From NCBI GenBank assembly GCA_039621445.1, contig CP154955.1, forward strand, positions 39,378,426 to 39,442,425: a stretch of DNA of 64,000 nucleotides, in the 5' to 3' direction. The stretch is from Euglena gracilis. Lineage: Eukaryota; Euglenida; Euglenophyceae; Euglenales. The notes under the pieces were generated by a model. The model had not been told where the DNA came from, did no database searches, and worked only from the letters and a program-made list of their open reading frames with translations. The position numbers were made by a program, and so were the translations under genes. Positions 52,399 through 63,019 of the stretch are shown piece by piece (position 1 is the first letter of the stretch; each line of letters starts with the position of its first letter).

Positions 52399-53975
52399 CT
52401 GCCCGGGGGAGATTTCCGTTGGACAATACAGGTTGATGGATTTTGAACACTCATCCACATTTTTTCTCAATTACAAAATCTATTTCCATTTTTTTGAATC
52501 CATTTTTCCAAAATAACCAAATATCAACAATTTCAAAACCAATGCCTTGCACCAGTTTCGAAAAAATCGAACTGATCAGAAAAGCTGATGAAAATAAACC
52601 AAAACGGTTTAACTTGGACGGAAAAAAAATTATCAGTCCAGTGCCTCGCGCATCTTTAAAATCTGAACAAACCGCCGAAAAGGTGTCTCCCAGGGGGGGT
52701 TGTTGGACATGGGGGGGAGCACAAAAAAATGAGACAAGATCAGCATCCGCCCAGCCCTGGGCCAAAGAGTGCCTCCGTGCTTGCGCTGGGCTGTGCCGCA
52801 CCTCGCGGTGAAGCCGAACTTGCTGGCAGTGGGCCCAAAGCACAGAGTGGTTCCTGAACCCCCTGATAGGATCCACCCCAAAACAAGCCCCCCCCCCTTG
52901 GGTTTGAACCCCCCGAATCTAGACGCCGGAGTAGTAATTCTGGACCGGGGGGGGGGGCGGTCAGCAAAATACGGGGAAAAGCCCGCTCCCCCTCATTGCA
53001 AGCCATTTCCTGACGGAATGACTTTTGGCACGACTAGTTGATCCTTCCTTTGAATGCCCTGCATTTTGTTGTCCTTCTGATTCTCAGGGTGTGTGTTACT
53101 TTGCTTCTCCTGAAACCCCAGACTACTTGTAGCGGGGTTGAAAAATTGCTAAAAGATATATCAGGACAGGGGAGCCAGTGGCAGGGTATTAAATTCGAGG
53201 AGGGAGGGGGTGGTCCTGGACCCCCCTCCCCCCAGGAGGGGGGGGGACCTCCCCCTTGGGTTAAAAAATAGTGAAATACTGGAAAACATATTGAGGGGTT
53301 TCAAAAAAAATACCCAAAAATGCGCTTTCGGGTGATTTTTCTCTAAATCGACAAAAACAGATGATAAAAACGTGAGTCTGCCGGCGCAAAGCACCAAGGA
53401 AGAAAAATTCTGGTTCTATGGGGGACCCTGGATCGCCCATCAGTCCTGAGGAGGGGGGGTCTGGAACCCCTCCCCTCCCCCTGTGCAAACCGACGCTCAC
53501 TTAATACCCTGTCCAGTGGAGGTCCCTGTGAAAACAGATCAGCCAACCAGCCAGCTAGTCAGCTAGCTGGAGTAAAATCACTGGGGAGGGGTGTGAAAAC
53601 ATCACAGGTAGGTTGATAGGGAACCACAAATAAACGGATATAATACTTCGGATGCATGGATGAGGTCCAGGAGGAAGGTCTTCTTAGGAAGAGCCCCCTG
53701 GTTGTGACGGCTCTAATCTCCGGAGGGACGGCGGGGACTAGTCCTGAAGAGAACGGGCCGTGTTGGTCGCATGGGATGGATGGGTGTGTTTGTGGGGGGC
53801 GAGTGAGTATACGTGCAGGGTCACAAACTGCCAAAACAGAAATGGAAATTCCACCATCTGCCTGTGTGGATTGCACAGGGCTGAACCTTTTGAAAGAAGC
53901 AGTGTGGTCAGCAGGATGACACGCCCACCCAACCACCTACACCCCCAAAAGCACGCTCACACGAGTTCACGGGAC

Positions 53976-54110
53976 GACGCACACCCACACAACACCCACA
54001 CTGCCACACGACGCACACCCACACGACACCCAGACAACACCCACACGACGCACACCCACACAACACCCAGACAACACCCATACAACACCCATACAACACC
54101 CACAGAACAC
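53976..54110. repeat. Minisatellite, acacccacacgacgc type
   Basis: About nine variable units of 12-16 bp built from cacacccacac, gacgcacaccc and aacacccag. It begins directly after the putative splice donor at 54,111, so it would form the 5' end of an intron on the minus strand. Confidence 0.8.
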
Positions 54111-54334
54111 CTGCCTCGGCTGCCGTGCCAGCTGCCACTGGCCCCGCCTCGGGAGGCTCGGGGGCCCCTTCCTCTGCATGCTCGGCCGGGGGCGTCCTCA
54201 GGGGGCTGTGGAGGGGGCTGGCATGGAGAGCGAGGAGGGGGCCGGGGGCCACGTCCACCGTTCTGGACGCTGGGCACAGGGGCTGGGCTGCGGGCTGGGA
54301 GGCTTTCCCAGCGCTGTGCTGTGCTGTGGGCTGA
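54111..54334 (-). CDS. Putative internal exon, Ala/Pro-rich
   Basis: Minus strand acceptor cccccgcag before 54,334 (or tcag before 54,330) and donor gcag|gtgttc after 54,111. The preferred frame reads PTAQHSAGKASQPAAQPLCP, then VDVAPGPLLALHASPLHSP and EHAEEGAPEPPEAGPVAAG. It has no stops and fewer arginines than the other two frames. Low complexity keeps confidence modest. Confidence 0.35.
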
Positions 54335-55190
54335 CTGCGGGGGCCAAGCTTCGTCATACATCTTGCATGTCTGCCGTGGAGGGTGGGGGGGGGGTTGGGG
54401 GATGGGTCAACGTAACCCCATCCCCCCAAAAAAGAGACCCGGGTCTTATTTTTTTTGGGTCCATTGCTGGAAACCTCCGGGGGGGGGTTTACCCAAAAAT
54501 TGTCATTTTCTGGGTTCCAAAAACACTGCACCCTTGCGCCAAGATAAATTGAAGTGAAGTCCCCATGTTTTTTTTGTGTTTCACAGATATCAAAATACCA
54601 CAATTTGCATCATTTTTGTGCCTGAAATTGGGGTTTTGGGCAGTAGTTTTTTTCAGGACCCCCGGCGTGTTGTGCCGTCAGAGGATTTTTATTTTAATTG
54701 TTCGTTTATTTTTGTATTCTAGTTCTTTCTGAATACCACCCAGGGGGATGTTATTTGGGTTATTATTTGGGGGGTTAGGACCTGCCCAGTCTGCGCCCGC
54801 ACACTCAGGGCCCAGTCCCTGGTTCTGCGCCGCCTGCGGCGCCGCGGGGGCTGAGGGTCGGCCAGGAGGGCGGCCACGCCTGCCACGGGGGCGACAGCCA
54901 CGGCGCCAGCGTGCCGGCAGGGCAGCCGTTTCGGGGGGGGGGGGCGAGGCCCTGGGGCTCAAAATGGAGAGGACATGTGCGTCTGGTTAGGAAAATGGTA
55001 TGCAGCGTCAGTATCAGTGGCAATACCACTGGCTGTGCTTGTGTTCCCCCGCTGTCCCATGTCCTGCTCGGTCCCAACGCAGTTTGGCTCCCGGCGGCCC
55101 CGAACTTCGTCCCAACTCACACACCTTCGTCACGACTGAATGAAGCCTATTTCTTTCTGCACTCGGCCATCACCAACCGCAGAACCTCAC

Positions 55191-55374
55191 TGGAATGGCG
55201 GGGGGGGGGGTCGGTTCCGGCCGCCCTGGCCCGGAGGGCTCCTCCGGGGGCAGCCCCAGCTGCTGCAGGTCCACCTCCAGGCCGTAGCCCTCCAGCGCGG
55301 CGCGGATGGCGGCGACGGCCACCCCGCCGGTCGGGGCGTGGGCCGGGTCCAGGGCCGCCAGTGCCGGCAAAGCT
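55191..55374 (-). CDS. Putative internal exon with an EF-hand-like stretch
   Basis: Both borders are close to consensus: ctcccacccag before 55,374 and cca|gtgagg after 55,191. One leading base and 61 codons give LAALDPAHAPTGGVAVAAIR, AALEGYGLEVDLQQLGLPPE and a Pro-rich end. The first part has the hydrophobic spacing of an EF-hand helix-loop-helix with most calcium ligands missing. That is only a resemblance. Confidence 0.5.
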
Positions 55375-56072
55375 CTGGGTGGGAGGGGATGGGGTGCACG
55401 TGGGGCTGCCGTTCAGTCGGTAAACCCCCACCCCCCAAACGTAGGCAACCCGTGCCTTTAATTTGGGGCGCCATACCCGCCGGGGGCTGCCTAAATTCAG
55501 ACCCAACGGTCACCAGGAAAATGCCTCTCCTTGTTCAATTAAGGGGAGGAGGTCTATTGTCAGAGCGAATATGTATGCAACAACGTAATGAAGTCCCCAA
55601 AATAGTACAGACTCAATCGGTTTGATTTTTTTCCATAAAATTGGGCTATTGTTGTTCGTTTCAGCTTGCTTTGCAGTTGCATTTCCTGTATTTCCGCTTC
55701 TTTCCCCCTCAATTTCAGGCGTTGCTCAAACTTGGTGTTTTCACTGGTCCCTGGGGGGTTGCTCAAACTTGGGTGTTGGTCGTTTCGGACCAGGGATTGC
55801 TTAAATTTGGGGGGTTAATCAGCACACACGGAAATCTCTCCATCGGGGGGGGGGGCTCAGCGGCATCAAACAGGTTGCGACAGATGGGCAAAGTGTGGGA
55901 CCGGTCCTCTGCACATCAAACATGGGACCCCTCAATCCTCGCTGGCTTTGCTGTCTCTGGGAGGGGAGGGGGAAGGTGTCGCGCAGGCCTCCCGGCACAC
56001 TCATGCGCGGAAAAGAGCCAAGACTCCGACGGGAGTATGCCTGCCGCCCCCATCAAAGCCCAGAGAGCCCAC

Positions 56073-56223
56073 CCGGAGGGAGAAGGGAGGGACTGGCCCC
56101 AGGGCCTTGGCTGCGTCGACGAGGCCGGCCAGCCCCTCGTCTTGGGGGGCCGCCGGGGCGAACCAGTGCTTCACGAGCGCCACGAGGCGGACCAGAGTGT
56201 CGAACGACGGCGAGGCCCGGGGG
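56073..56223 (-). CDS. Putative internal exon, helical
   Basis: Acceptor cccctcag before 56,223 and donor cgg|gtgggc after 56,073 on the minus strand. One leading base and 50 codons read SPSFDTLVRLVALVKHWFAP and DEGLAGLVDAAKALGPVPPF. The regular spacing of Leu, Val and Phe suggests two helices. It ends in phase 0, whereas the exon at 55,374 begins with one base of a codon, so another exon or border must lie between them. Confidence 0.5.
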
Positions 56224-56589
56224 CTGAGGGGGCCAGGGGGAGGCCGGGGAGAGACCCAGAGGTCTGGGGGGGGGGACTCTTGCCGGGGCAGGACAAAGAC
56301 AAATCCCCACGTGCTTTAATGCAAAAAAAGAAATGCGACGATGGTGGCAAGAGGGAACAAGGTTGGGTGTGGTCACCCTGCCCAAACCACCAAGAAGACA
56401 CCGTGCACTTCTATAACCCCTCAAATTTAAAAAGCCAGTTTTATGTTTTATGTTTATGTTTGGCGGAAATTTGAGGGGGTTTTATATTTGGGGGATTTGC
56501 AATTGAAGCCCAGCAGGGTAAACCTCCGCTGAGGCTTTTGAAAGAAACAAAGAAATGACAAAATATCCCTCCTGTCGTAACCTGTAAGT

Positions 56590-56835
56590 GTGTTTACACA
56601 TGCATGCAGTCATCCGTCCATGCACGATGCATGCATATGTTCACACACACATACATGCATGCATACATACAAACATACATACACACATACACACATACAT
56701 ACATACATGAATGCATGCATACATACATACATACATACGTACGTACGTATGTATGTATGTACGTACATACATATATAAATGCATGGATGCATGAATGCAT
56801 GAATGTGTATGTGTGTGTGTGTGTGTGTGTTCATG
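56590..56835. repeat. (CATA)n/(CGTA)n microsatellite with hairpin
   Basis: CATA units turn into cgtacgtacg and then into gtatgtatgta at 56,735-56,765, so the array is self-complementary about its middle. A GT run follows at 56,808-56,830. The layout resembles 22,540-22,780. Confidence 0.85.
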
Positions 56836-56888
56836 TCTTCATGTCGTGTTTTAGCGTTCCGTGCATGCGGATGAGTGTCCCCAGCCAC

Positions 56889-57098
56889 CCCCTGCATTTC
56901 ATGGCCGACCGCCGCGGCCGCGGCCTCCACGGCGGGGCCTGGTAGTGGGTACCCGACGCCCGTCAGGAAGTCCCGCAGGGCGGCGAGAGTGCCGAGGCCC
57001 GCCCGGCACCGGCCGTACGCCTCGGCCAGGGCCCGCACCTCCGCCCGCGTCAGCGGCGGCGCCGCCTCCGCCAGGCCGGACGTCGGCGGGGACGTCAT
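56889..57098 (-). CDS. Putative exon, possibly 5' exon, helical
   Basis: The minus strand has ATG at 57,098 and an open frame of 70 codons, PLTRAEVRALAEAYGRCRAG, then LGTLAALRDFLTGVGYPLPG and AVGHEMQG, to a possible ggg|gtggct donor at 56,889. An alternative donor, cgg|gtaccc, lies about 60 bp upstream and would match the phase of the exon at 56,223. The helix-rich composition is like that exon, which suggests the same gene. Confidence 0.4.
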
Positions 57099-57179
57099 CG
57101 GGCCCCCGGCCAGGCCTCTTTGTCCCAAGCCCCCCCCCCCGGGGTTCCCCTTGGCTGCCCGGGGCCTGCCCACAGGAGG

Positions 57180-58060
57180 GCTCCGGCAGGTGGGGAGTGG
57201 GTGGCCAGTGGGTGTAGACCCGCCCCAATCGGAGCACGGGTGCGCTTACAGCGGACCGCCACCTCTGGCGGCAGTGGGGTGCGCTTCTATTTGGACCCGA
57301 CCTGCGCGATTTTTGGTGATTTCCGTCAGAAACCCCATCAAAGTGGGGGGTGCGCTTGTAGCGGTGGGGGGTGTGCTTTGTTTGTTTTTGTTGTTGTTTG
57401 GACCTTGCGCTTGTAGTGGCCCTGCGCTTCCCGGATGGGTCCGACGACCCATGGCCAACCTTCTCTTGAAAATGGCCGTTTTCAAACAGTCTGGACATGG
57501 ACTCCTGAGGCGAGGGGGGGAGGGTGGCGGAGAACAACACACCACCCGCCCTTGTTCAGAAGTGCCTTACCACCCCTCCACACTCAGCACCCACCCTCCA
57601 ACGCACACCCTCATGTGGACGGCCTGCCTGAAAATGAAGCCTGGCCCTAACCGCCCAACAGCCGGACGTGAAAGAGCGGCGCAGCGCCGAAAGGTTTGGA
57701 TTGGGCAGGGTTCATGGCTGAGAGGCAAAATGATAAAAATGAGCAATACTGACAAAAGGAAGGGCTCCTGCAAACCAGAGGCGTGGGGGAGGGGGAGGGG
57801 CGTGGTGAAGAAATCTGATGAAACTTTCACGTGCGATGAATCATTTGGGTTCAAAGTTTGCTGCTGAAGCAAAACACCATCCATCCAAAACAACATCCAG
57901 CTGAAGTGGCGAAGGTTGGGTCCGAAAGACCTCTCTGTGTTCCTTTGAATGAATTGGGCATCCACACTGGCTGTTCATACCCCAAAGCCGCCAGTAGGAA
58001 GCCCGAAGGCCTCTCGAACCTCCCCCGACGTTCCTTAACGTTCCTTGAGCCTCACTCGGC
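57180..58060. other. Non-coding region
   Basis: Open frames on both strands show no protein-like pattern. A gcgcttgtagcgg/gcgcttgtagtgg pair (57,348 and 57,408) is a short direct repeat. Nothing else was recognised. Confidence 0.4.
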
Positions 58061-58063
58061 ACC

Positions 58064-58502
58064 TACTGGCAGTGGCTGAAACCCCCCCCCCCGAAAATTC
58101 ACCCCCTGAAATCGTCCCAACTTTGGCGGTTATACCTTATGCTTCCAGGGGTCCGAAAATTTCCCCCCGCTCTCAAAAAGCCCGGTCCCCCCTAAAAAAA
58201 AAGTCAACAAAAGCGCGAGGCAAGGGCTTTTTTGGAAGGAATTCTTTTTTATACACATGCTGTACCATCATTGGTGCTCTTTATTTGGGCCACCATTGGT
58301 GGTGGAGCAATATGAAGCACCACCCTACAACATTCAGCCGTATTTTAGTTTCGTGCACCAGCAGGTGCTATGTCCATCTTGGGTTCAGCTTCCATGGTTC
58401 TCTGTGACACAGACGGGGCTTAAGCTCCGGGGTCCGAAACCCCCCCCCCCGAAAATGGTCCCAAAAAATGCAGCCCTGGGGGGGTTTCAGCCACTGCCAG
58501 TA
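58064..58502. mobile_element. MITE-like element with terminal inverted repeats
   Basis: The first 24 bp (TACTGGCAGTGGCTGAAACC and more C) recur exactly inverted at 58,479-58,502. The element is 439 bp, has no coding capacity, and carries a second ccccccccccgaaaat copy inside. Target-site duplications are not clear, since the flanks ggcacc and ccgacc do not match. Size and ends fit a non-autonomous DNA transposon. Confidence 0.65.
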
Positions 58503-58696
58503 CCGACCTCTCCCTCGATGCTACAGTGCCCTCTGTGTTCAAATTCCCCCCATTGGCTTTGCCTTCAGTGGTGTGTGTCAGGGGGTTTTTATTGTTATTA
58601 TCACAAGCTGGTCCCCGGGGGGGTTGGGGGGGCAGGAGTGATGGAATCAAAACATAGCAGGGTTTACCACCGGTTCGTGCTAGGAAGCCTGGAATC

Positions 58697-58738
58697 CGGT
58701 TCGTGATTGTTCGTGATTGTTCGTGATTGTTCGTGCTT
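58697..58738. repeat. TTCGTGATTG decamer array, left
   Basis: Four tandem copies, the last one variant (ttcgtgcttc), preceded by ccgg. Confidence 0.85.
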
Positions 58739-59335
58739 CCAAAAAACCGCCCGGTTTTTTGTTTTCCCTGGCGAAATAGGTGATTCCTCTTGTACTTTGG
58801 CTTCTTGTGCCTCCTTTAATCTAAATATTCAGGCCAATGGGGAAAGGAAAGGTCAACGAGGTCACTCACTGCAGCTTGGCGCAAATTCTTCTCCACACTT
58901 CAGCTCTTCTCAGTTCTCACAAAATCGACAGACGTGATGTATGCTGTAGCTTGGTTCTTTTGGCAACCACCATGAGCTAAAGATTGGGTTTCCCCATCCT
59001 TTGATGATTCTTGGCATCGACGAGACTGGCGATGCTGAACGACCGTTCCACAGCGGCGGAGGGGACAACCCCAATAAACAGCTTGCTAACAACATGGGAA
59101 ATGGGAAGTGCAAAAACGGAGGACAAATCTCTATGGCCATTTCACTGCCATCACTCCACCAAACTGAAAAAGGTGCCAAAAAGAGGGGAAATCAAAACAA
59201 GACAGGTATGACACCTGGGCAGCACGCTTTTGAGGAGTCATTTTGCCACCTCTCTTCCAAGATCTTTTCTCTTTGGTTGATTGAACGACACCGTCATTTT
59301 CAGAAGAAGACATTTCTGCAAAGGTGACGAAAAAA

Positions 59336-59450
59336 TCCGGTTCGTGATTGTTCGTGATTGTTCGTGATTGTTCGTGATTGTTCGTGATTTTGCCAAAGTC
59401 CCAAGTTCGTGCTGGTTCGTGATTGTTCGTGATTGTTCGTGGCACGAACC
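59336..59450. repeat. TTCGTGATTG decamer array, right
   Basis: Five tandem copies, a 30-bp gap, then three more, followed by ggcacgaacc. The array starts with the same ccgg as the left one 640 bp away. On the minus strand the ten bases give a ten-residue repeat, which explains the open frame there. Confidence 0.85.
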
Positions 59451-59543
59451 GGTGAAAAACCCTGAACATAGACAGACAGAGGGATCTTCGCCTGGTTCGT
59501 CGGAGGGTGGCATGAAGGAAGGTGCGCGGGGGGGGGGGAGGGC

Positions 59544-59654
59544 TCAGTGGTCGCGCTCCCAGGGATTGCCGGAGTCGGTGCAGGGGCCGCAGCGCTGGCC
59601 GTGCACGTCGGTGCAGCAGTCGCGGGAGGTGGGGCGGTAGTACTCCGCCACCGG
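59544..59654 (-). CDS. Terminal exon of a cysteine-rich protein
   Basis: On the minus strand, after a cactgccag acceptor, 36 codons read PVAEYYRPTSRDCC, TDVHGQRCGPCTDSGNPWER and DH, then TGA at 59,544-59,546. Four cysteines in 36 residues and the CGPC pair suggest a disulfide-bonded, secreted or extracellular module. The open frame goes on upstream (DHDCVPGRPGHCQ), so the exon may start earlier. It is probably the last exon of the gene with exons at 60.6 and 62.3 kb. Confidence 0.55.
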   Translation of the reverse strand, partial: PVAEYYRPTSRDCCTDVHGQRCGPCTDSGNPWERDH

Positions 59655-60399
59655 CTGGCAGTGGCCAGGGCGGCCCGGCACACAGTCATGGTCAGGCACA
59701 GGGAAGAAAAATGATTGAAAATTCGGGGGAAAACACAAAATTTACCACAAATTCTGAACCGTATAAAACATGTAATAGCATGTAAAAATAAAAAAAATAT
59801 TTTTTGCCATTTTTTGTTGAACCTGTAAGGACAGGATGCCAGGGAGGGTTGGGGTTGTGAGCTGTGTTGATGTTGTATGCTTGCTCGCGCGACCACAGGT
59901 GCATGCACCTCGTTGATTCCTCGTACGCCAGAAAAGTGCTGAAAAGGGGGAAACTGGTGGCGCTGTCCGTCAGTGCAGAAAAACAAGCCTAAAAAACATA
60001 GCCACTGGAAAAAAAATCACAAAACGATAAAAAAAGGGAGTGGCATTTTTTTCCCGTTTTGAAAAAAAACTTCATTTCTGTTTTGAAACAAACAAATACC
60101 GGTATTGGATAACATGAGAAATGGGAAACATTATATCCATTCTTGGCACATTGGCATTCTATTGCCGTGTTCCTGTGCCTCATTCCTGTGCCTCGCAGCG
60201 TTGCAATCGGACCCTTTGATCAAAATTGCAGGCCTAAAACCCAGGAAATTCCCATTTGGGGGGAATATCCGCTACAAACAGACAGCCCGGCACACCGCTC
60301 GGCGGGAGGGGCGAGAAGTGCTGGCTTGGGCCTCACGCCAGCGCATTGTGAACCCCTCCCTCCCCCCCAACAGCTGGCGGTCGGGGGACGGAACAGCCC

Positions 60400-60612
60400 G
60401 AAGGACAGTCGGGCGGGCCCTGCTGGGTTCTCGAGGTCGCAGTCCGGGAGGCGGGTGGCGGGGCCCCGGAACACGAGGCAGTTGTGGCGCATCCACCCGA
60501 ACGTGGAGTTCTGCCGGCAGAGGCCGGTCCAGCGGGCGGACAGCCGTAGGCCCCGCTGCTCGAAGTCCCGCTGCACGTCGAGCGGCGTCCGCAGTGCTGC
60601 GCGCAGGCCACA
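60400..60612 (-). CDS. Internal exon of the cysteine-rich protein
   Basis: Acceptor gagtgtag before 60,612 on the minus strand starts the frame at TGT: CGLRAALRTPLDVQRDFEQR, GLRLSARWTGLCRQNSTFGW, MRHNCLVFRGPATRLPDCDL. This joins in phase with the exon ending at 62,241. The 3' border is not certain, because no strong GT follows DLENPA, and the listed end is approximate. The C...NSTFGW..HNC pattern with an N-glycosylation-type NST suits an extracellular protein. Confidence 0.55.
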
Positions 60613-60716
60613 CTACACTCCAAAATCCCTCCTTGAGGGAAAGTCAAGGGGGATAGGAAAAGTAGGAGAGAAGGAAAGAAGGAAAGCGTAGAAGCTGAGG
60701 CCATAAGAAAGCGCGA

Positions 60717-61549
60717 TGAGACGAAGGGACCCCAAGGGGGGGCAGCAGGGATGCATGGAAAGCCCTGGGGGGTGTCTCCAGACCCCAACCCGGGGGGTCG
60801 GATCCTCCCGAACGGTGGGGCAATTTTTTGGTTCAAAGAGCCGGATACCAAACCAAAATTGTTGGAAAATCCCTGTCTTTTTGAAAGAAATACAAAATGT
60901 TTTATTTCAATTTTTTGATCTCTTTTCATGTGGAAAACACCAAAGCAGATTTTTCAAGCATATTGCACCAGAGCAATTTTTCAAGCATATTGGAATATAC
61001 TGAAATTGAGGGGAAAAGGCATTTTAAAAAACATTTCCAGTGTCCGAAAGGGAATTTCTCTATTTTTAGATCCTGCCAAGGGGTCCGGACATCCCCCTCC
61101 CAAAATCTGGGGGAGTTGGTGGTCCGGACACCCCCAGGGGGGTCGAGACCCGCCTTTCACCTAAAACCCAATAACCCAATACCGACGGGCTTCTTTCCAC
61201 ATTTCTGCATATTTGACCGTTTCTGCACAATTCCGGGTGTGACCCAGTCCTGGTGCGAACACCCCCCCAGGGGGAAGGGGATTGGGTCAGGACCCCACCC
61301 CACCCAGGAGATGAAGGGGCAGAAAAAAAATGTAAATTCGAAGTTGGTGAAAAGTTCGTGGAAATGTTTGGAAGTCCCTCCATGGAATGTATCCCTCCAG
61401 GCAATGATTCCATCCACCTCTTTGAAAAAAATAAATGAAATAAATTTGCAAAAGCAAAACATTGGAAATTAAAAATTAGTGGCAACTCCCTCTAAAAGCA
61501 AAAAAAATCATAAAATGAAATCTGTAAAATTGGAAAGCTGGAATGCGAG
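60717..61549. other. Non-coding intron-like sequence
   Basis: Between the exons at 60.6 and 62.2 kb. It has several blocks of cccc/gggg runs with gtccggac words (about 61,085 and 61,125) and AT-rich stretches. No frame was supported. Confidence 0.4.
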
Positions 61550-61992
61550 ATGCGCCCCTTCAAACGGAACTTCCGAAGATCGCATAGAAAAAGAAGAAAA
61601 TACAAAGAGGAAATTCGACGCCATTGCGAAGTAGAAATCGTTTCATTTCAAAAGGACTGGTTTTTTGTTTTCCACTATTTTAGAACTGCACTCCTTGATT
61701 TTCTGTCTCCCAAAGCCTCTCCCACACTTCCACGTGGCTCAGGCCTTCTGATTTGCATATTTGGGCTTTGAAGTGGCACCCTGGATTCAGCGGCCCCACC
61801 TGCACGCCCAAACGTCTGCAGAAGAGAGCATTGGGTGATCCAGTAGAGGGTGCGGGGTCGGGTCACAGACCCCAACCTTCAAACCACTTTGCCTTTCTAC
61901 CAGCCAGGGCCGGAAAGCCAACGCCTGGAGACTTGCTGGGGAAGTCCATTAAGGGGATTTTTCTTGCCGCCCGTCAGAAGTTTCATCGTGGA

Positions 61993-61994
<2 letters not shown>

Positions 61995-62026
<32 letters not shown>

Positions 62027-62028
62027 AT
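61995..62028. repeat. (GT)n microsatellite
   Basis: About fifteen GT units. Confidence 0.9.
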
Positions 62029-62240
62029 AAACTGGCTGTGGCCTCCATGGTTGGGTGTCCGTCTCCCCCCGCCCCCTCACCACAGAAAATCAGGAAATTA
62101 GAGGCCGGCGTTGGAATGGAGCCAGGCTTCTTGACGCCCAAGGGTGGACCCCCTTCATCGCAAGGACAGCCACACATAGGTGGTCATGGAAAAAGACTCC
62201 ACGAACAGGACCCGGGGGTGGGGGCGGGGCGATCGCCCAC

Positions 62241-62395
62241 CTGGGCCATGGAGAACCACAGGGAGTGGCACGCGGCGCGGGCCAGGAAGTTGAAGGCCCG
62301 GCAGTGCAGGCGGCGGGGCAGGTAGTGCACCACCTCGTACGACATGGCGAGGTCCACGCTGAACTCGGATCGCGGCCGCCCGCAGTCCCGATCCG
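62241..62395 (-). CDS. Upstream exon of the cysteine-rich protein
   Basis: Acceptor accccctccag before 62,395 and donor cccag|gtgggc after 62,241 on the minus strand. Two leading bases and 51 codons read DRDCGRPRSEFSVDLAMSYE, VVHYLPRRLHCRAFNFLARA, ACHSLWFSMAQ. The donor leaves phase 0, which fits the exon at 60,612. Earlier exons must exist to the right but were not recognised. No known family was identified. Confidence 0.55.
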
Positions 62396-62574
62396 CTGGA
62401 GGGGGTCTGGAATACAGGGAGGGGCCAGGTATGCACAGACCGGTTAAACATACACGGCACAAAAAAAGGCAGAAAATGAAAAAGAGGTTCTGGGGACTTG
62501 TGGGGGGGAGAGAAGAGATATGTACCTTGCTGTTTTTGTGGTCCCATACAGCAGAAAGCAGACAATGAGATTTT

Positions 62575-62640
62575 CATTATTTACATTATTTTTCATTATT
62601 TATTATTATTATTGTTATTATACGCTTATTATTTCTATTC
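62575..62640. repeat. (ATT)n-like AT-rich repeat
   Basis: Runs of atttattattattgttatt over about 65 bp. Confidence 0.7.
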
Positions 62641-62802
62641 GGGGGGTGGTTCACCCCAGTAGGTATAGGTACGCTGTTCCACCAGGGTTCGGGACCTAGT
62701 GCATTGAGAGTGGCCAGACCCCAAACGGGGGGGTAGGTGTCGGAGTTTCGGTCCGACCAACCCGGTAGGAGCCGCCACGGGCCAAAAATAGGGGACTCCT
62801 AA

Positions 62803-62803
62803 G

Positions 62804-62836
<33 letters not shown>

Positions 62837-62846
62837 AAATAATAAT
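62803..62846. repeat. (TAC)n triplet repeat
   Basis: About eleven CTA/TAC units followed by three AAT units. Confidence 0.85.
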
Positions 62847-63019
62847 AAAGAGTTTTCCCGGGATATGACAGTCGGTCGACCCGATCTGATGTAAAAGTCT
62901 CCCAAGGACAGGGGGTCCCCCCGTTGTATAGCATGGGTCCCGGGTCGCGACTGCACACGTAGGTGGGTGCAACTGGGGGTCGGACCCCAAATTTGTCGAC
63001 TTAAGCGTTTTCGGGGGCC

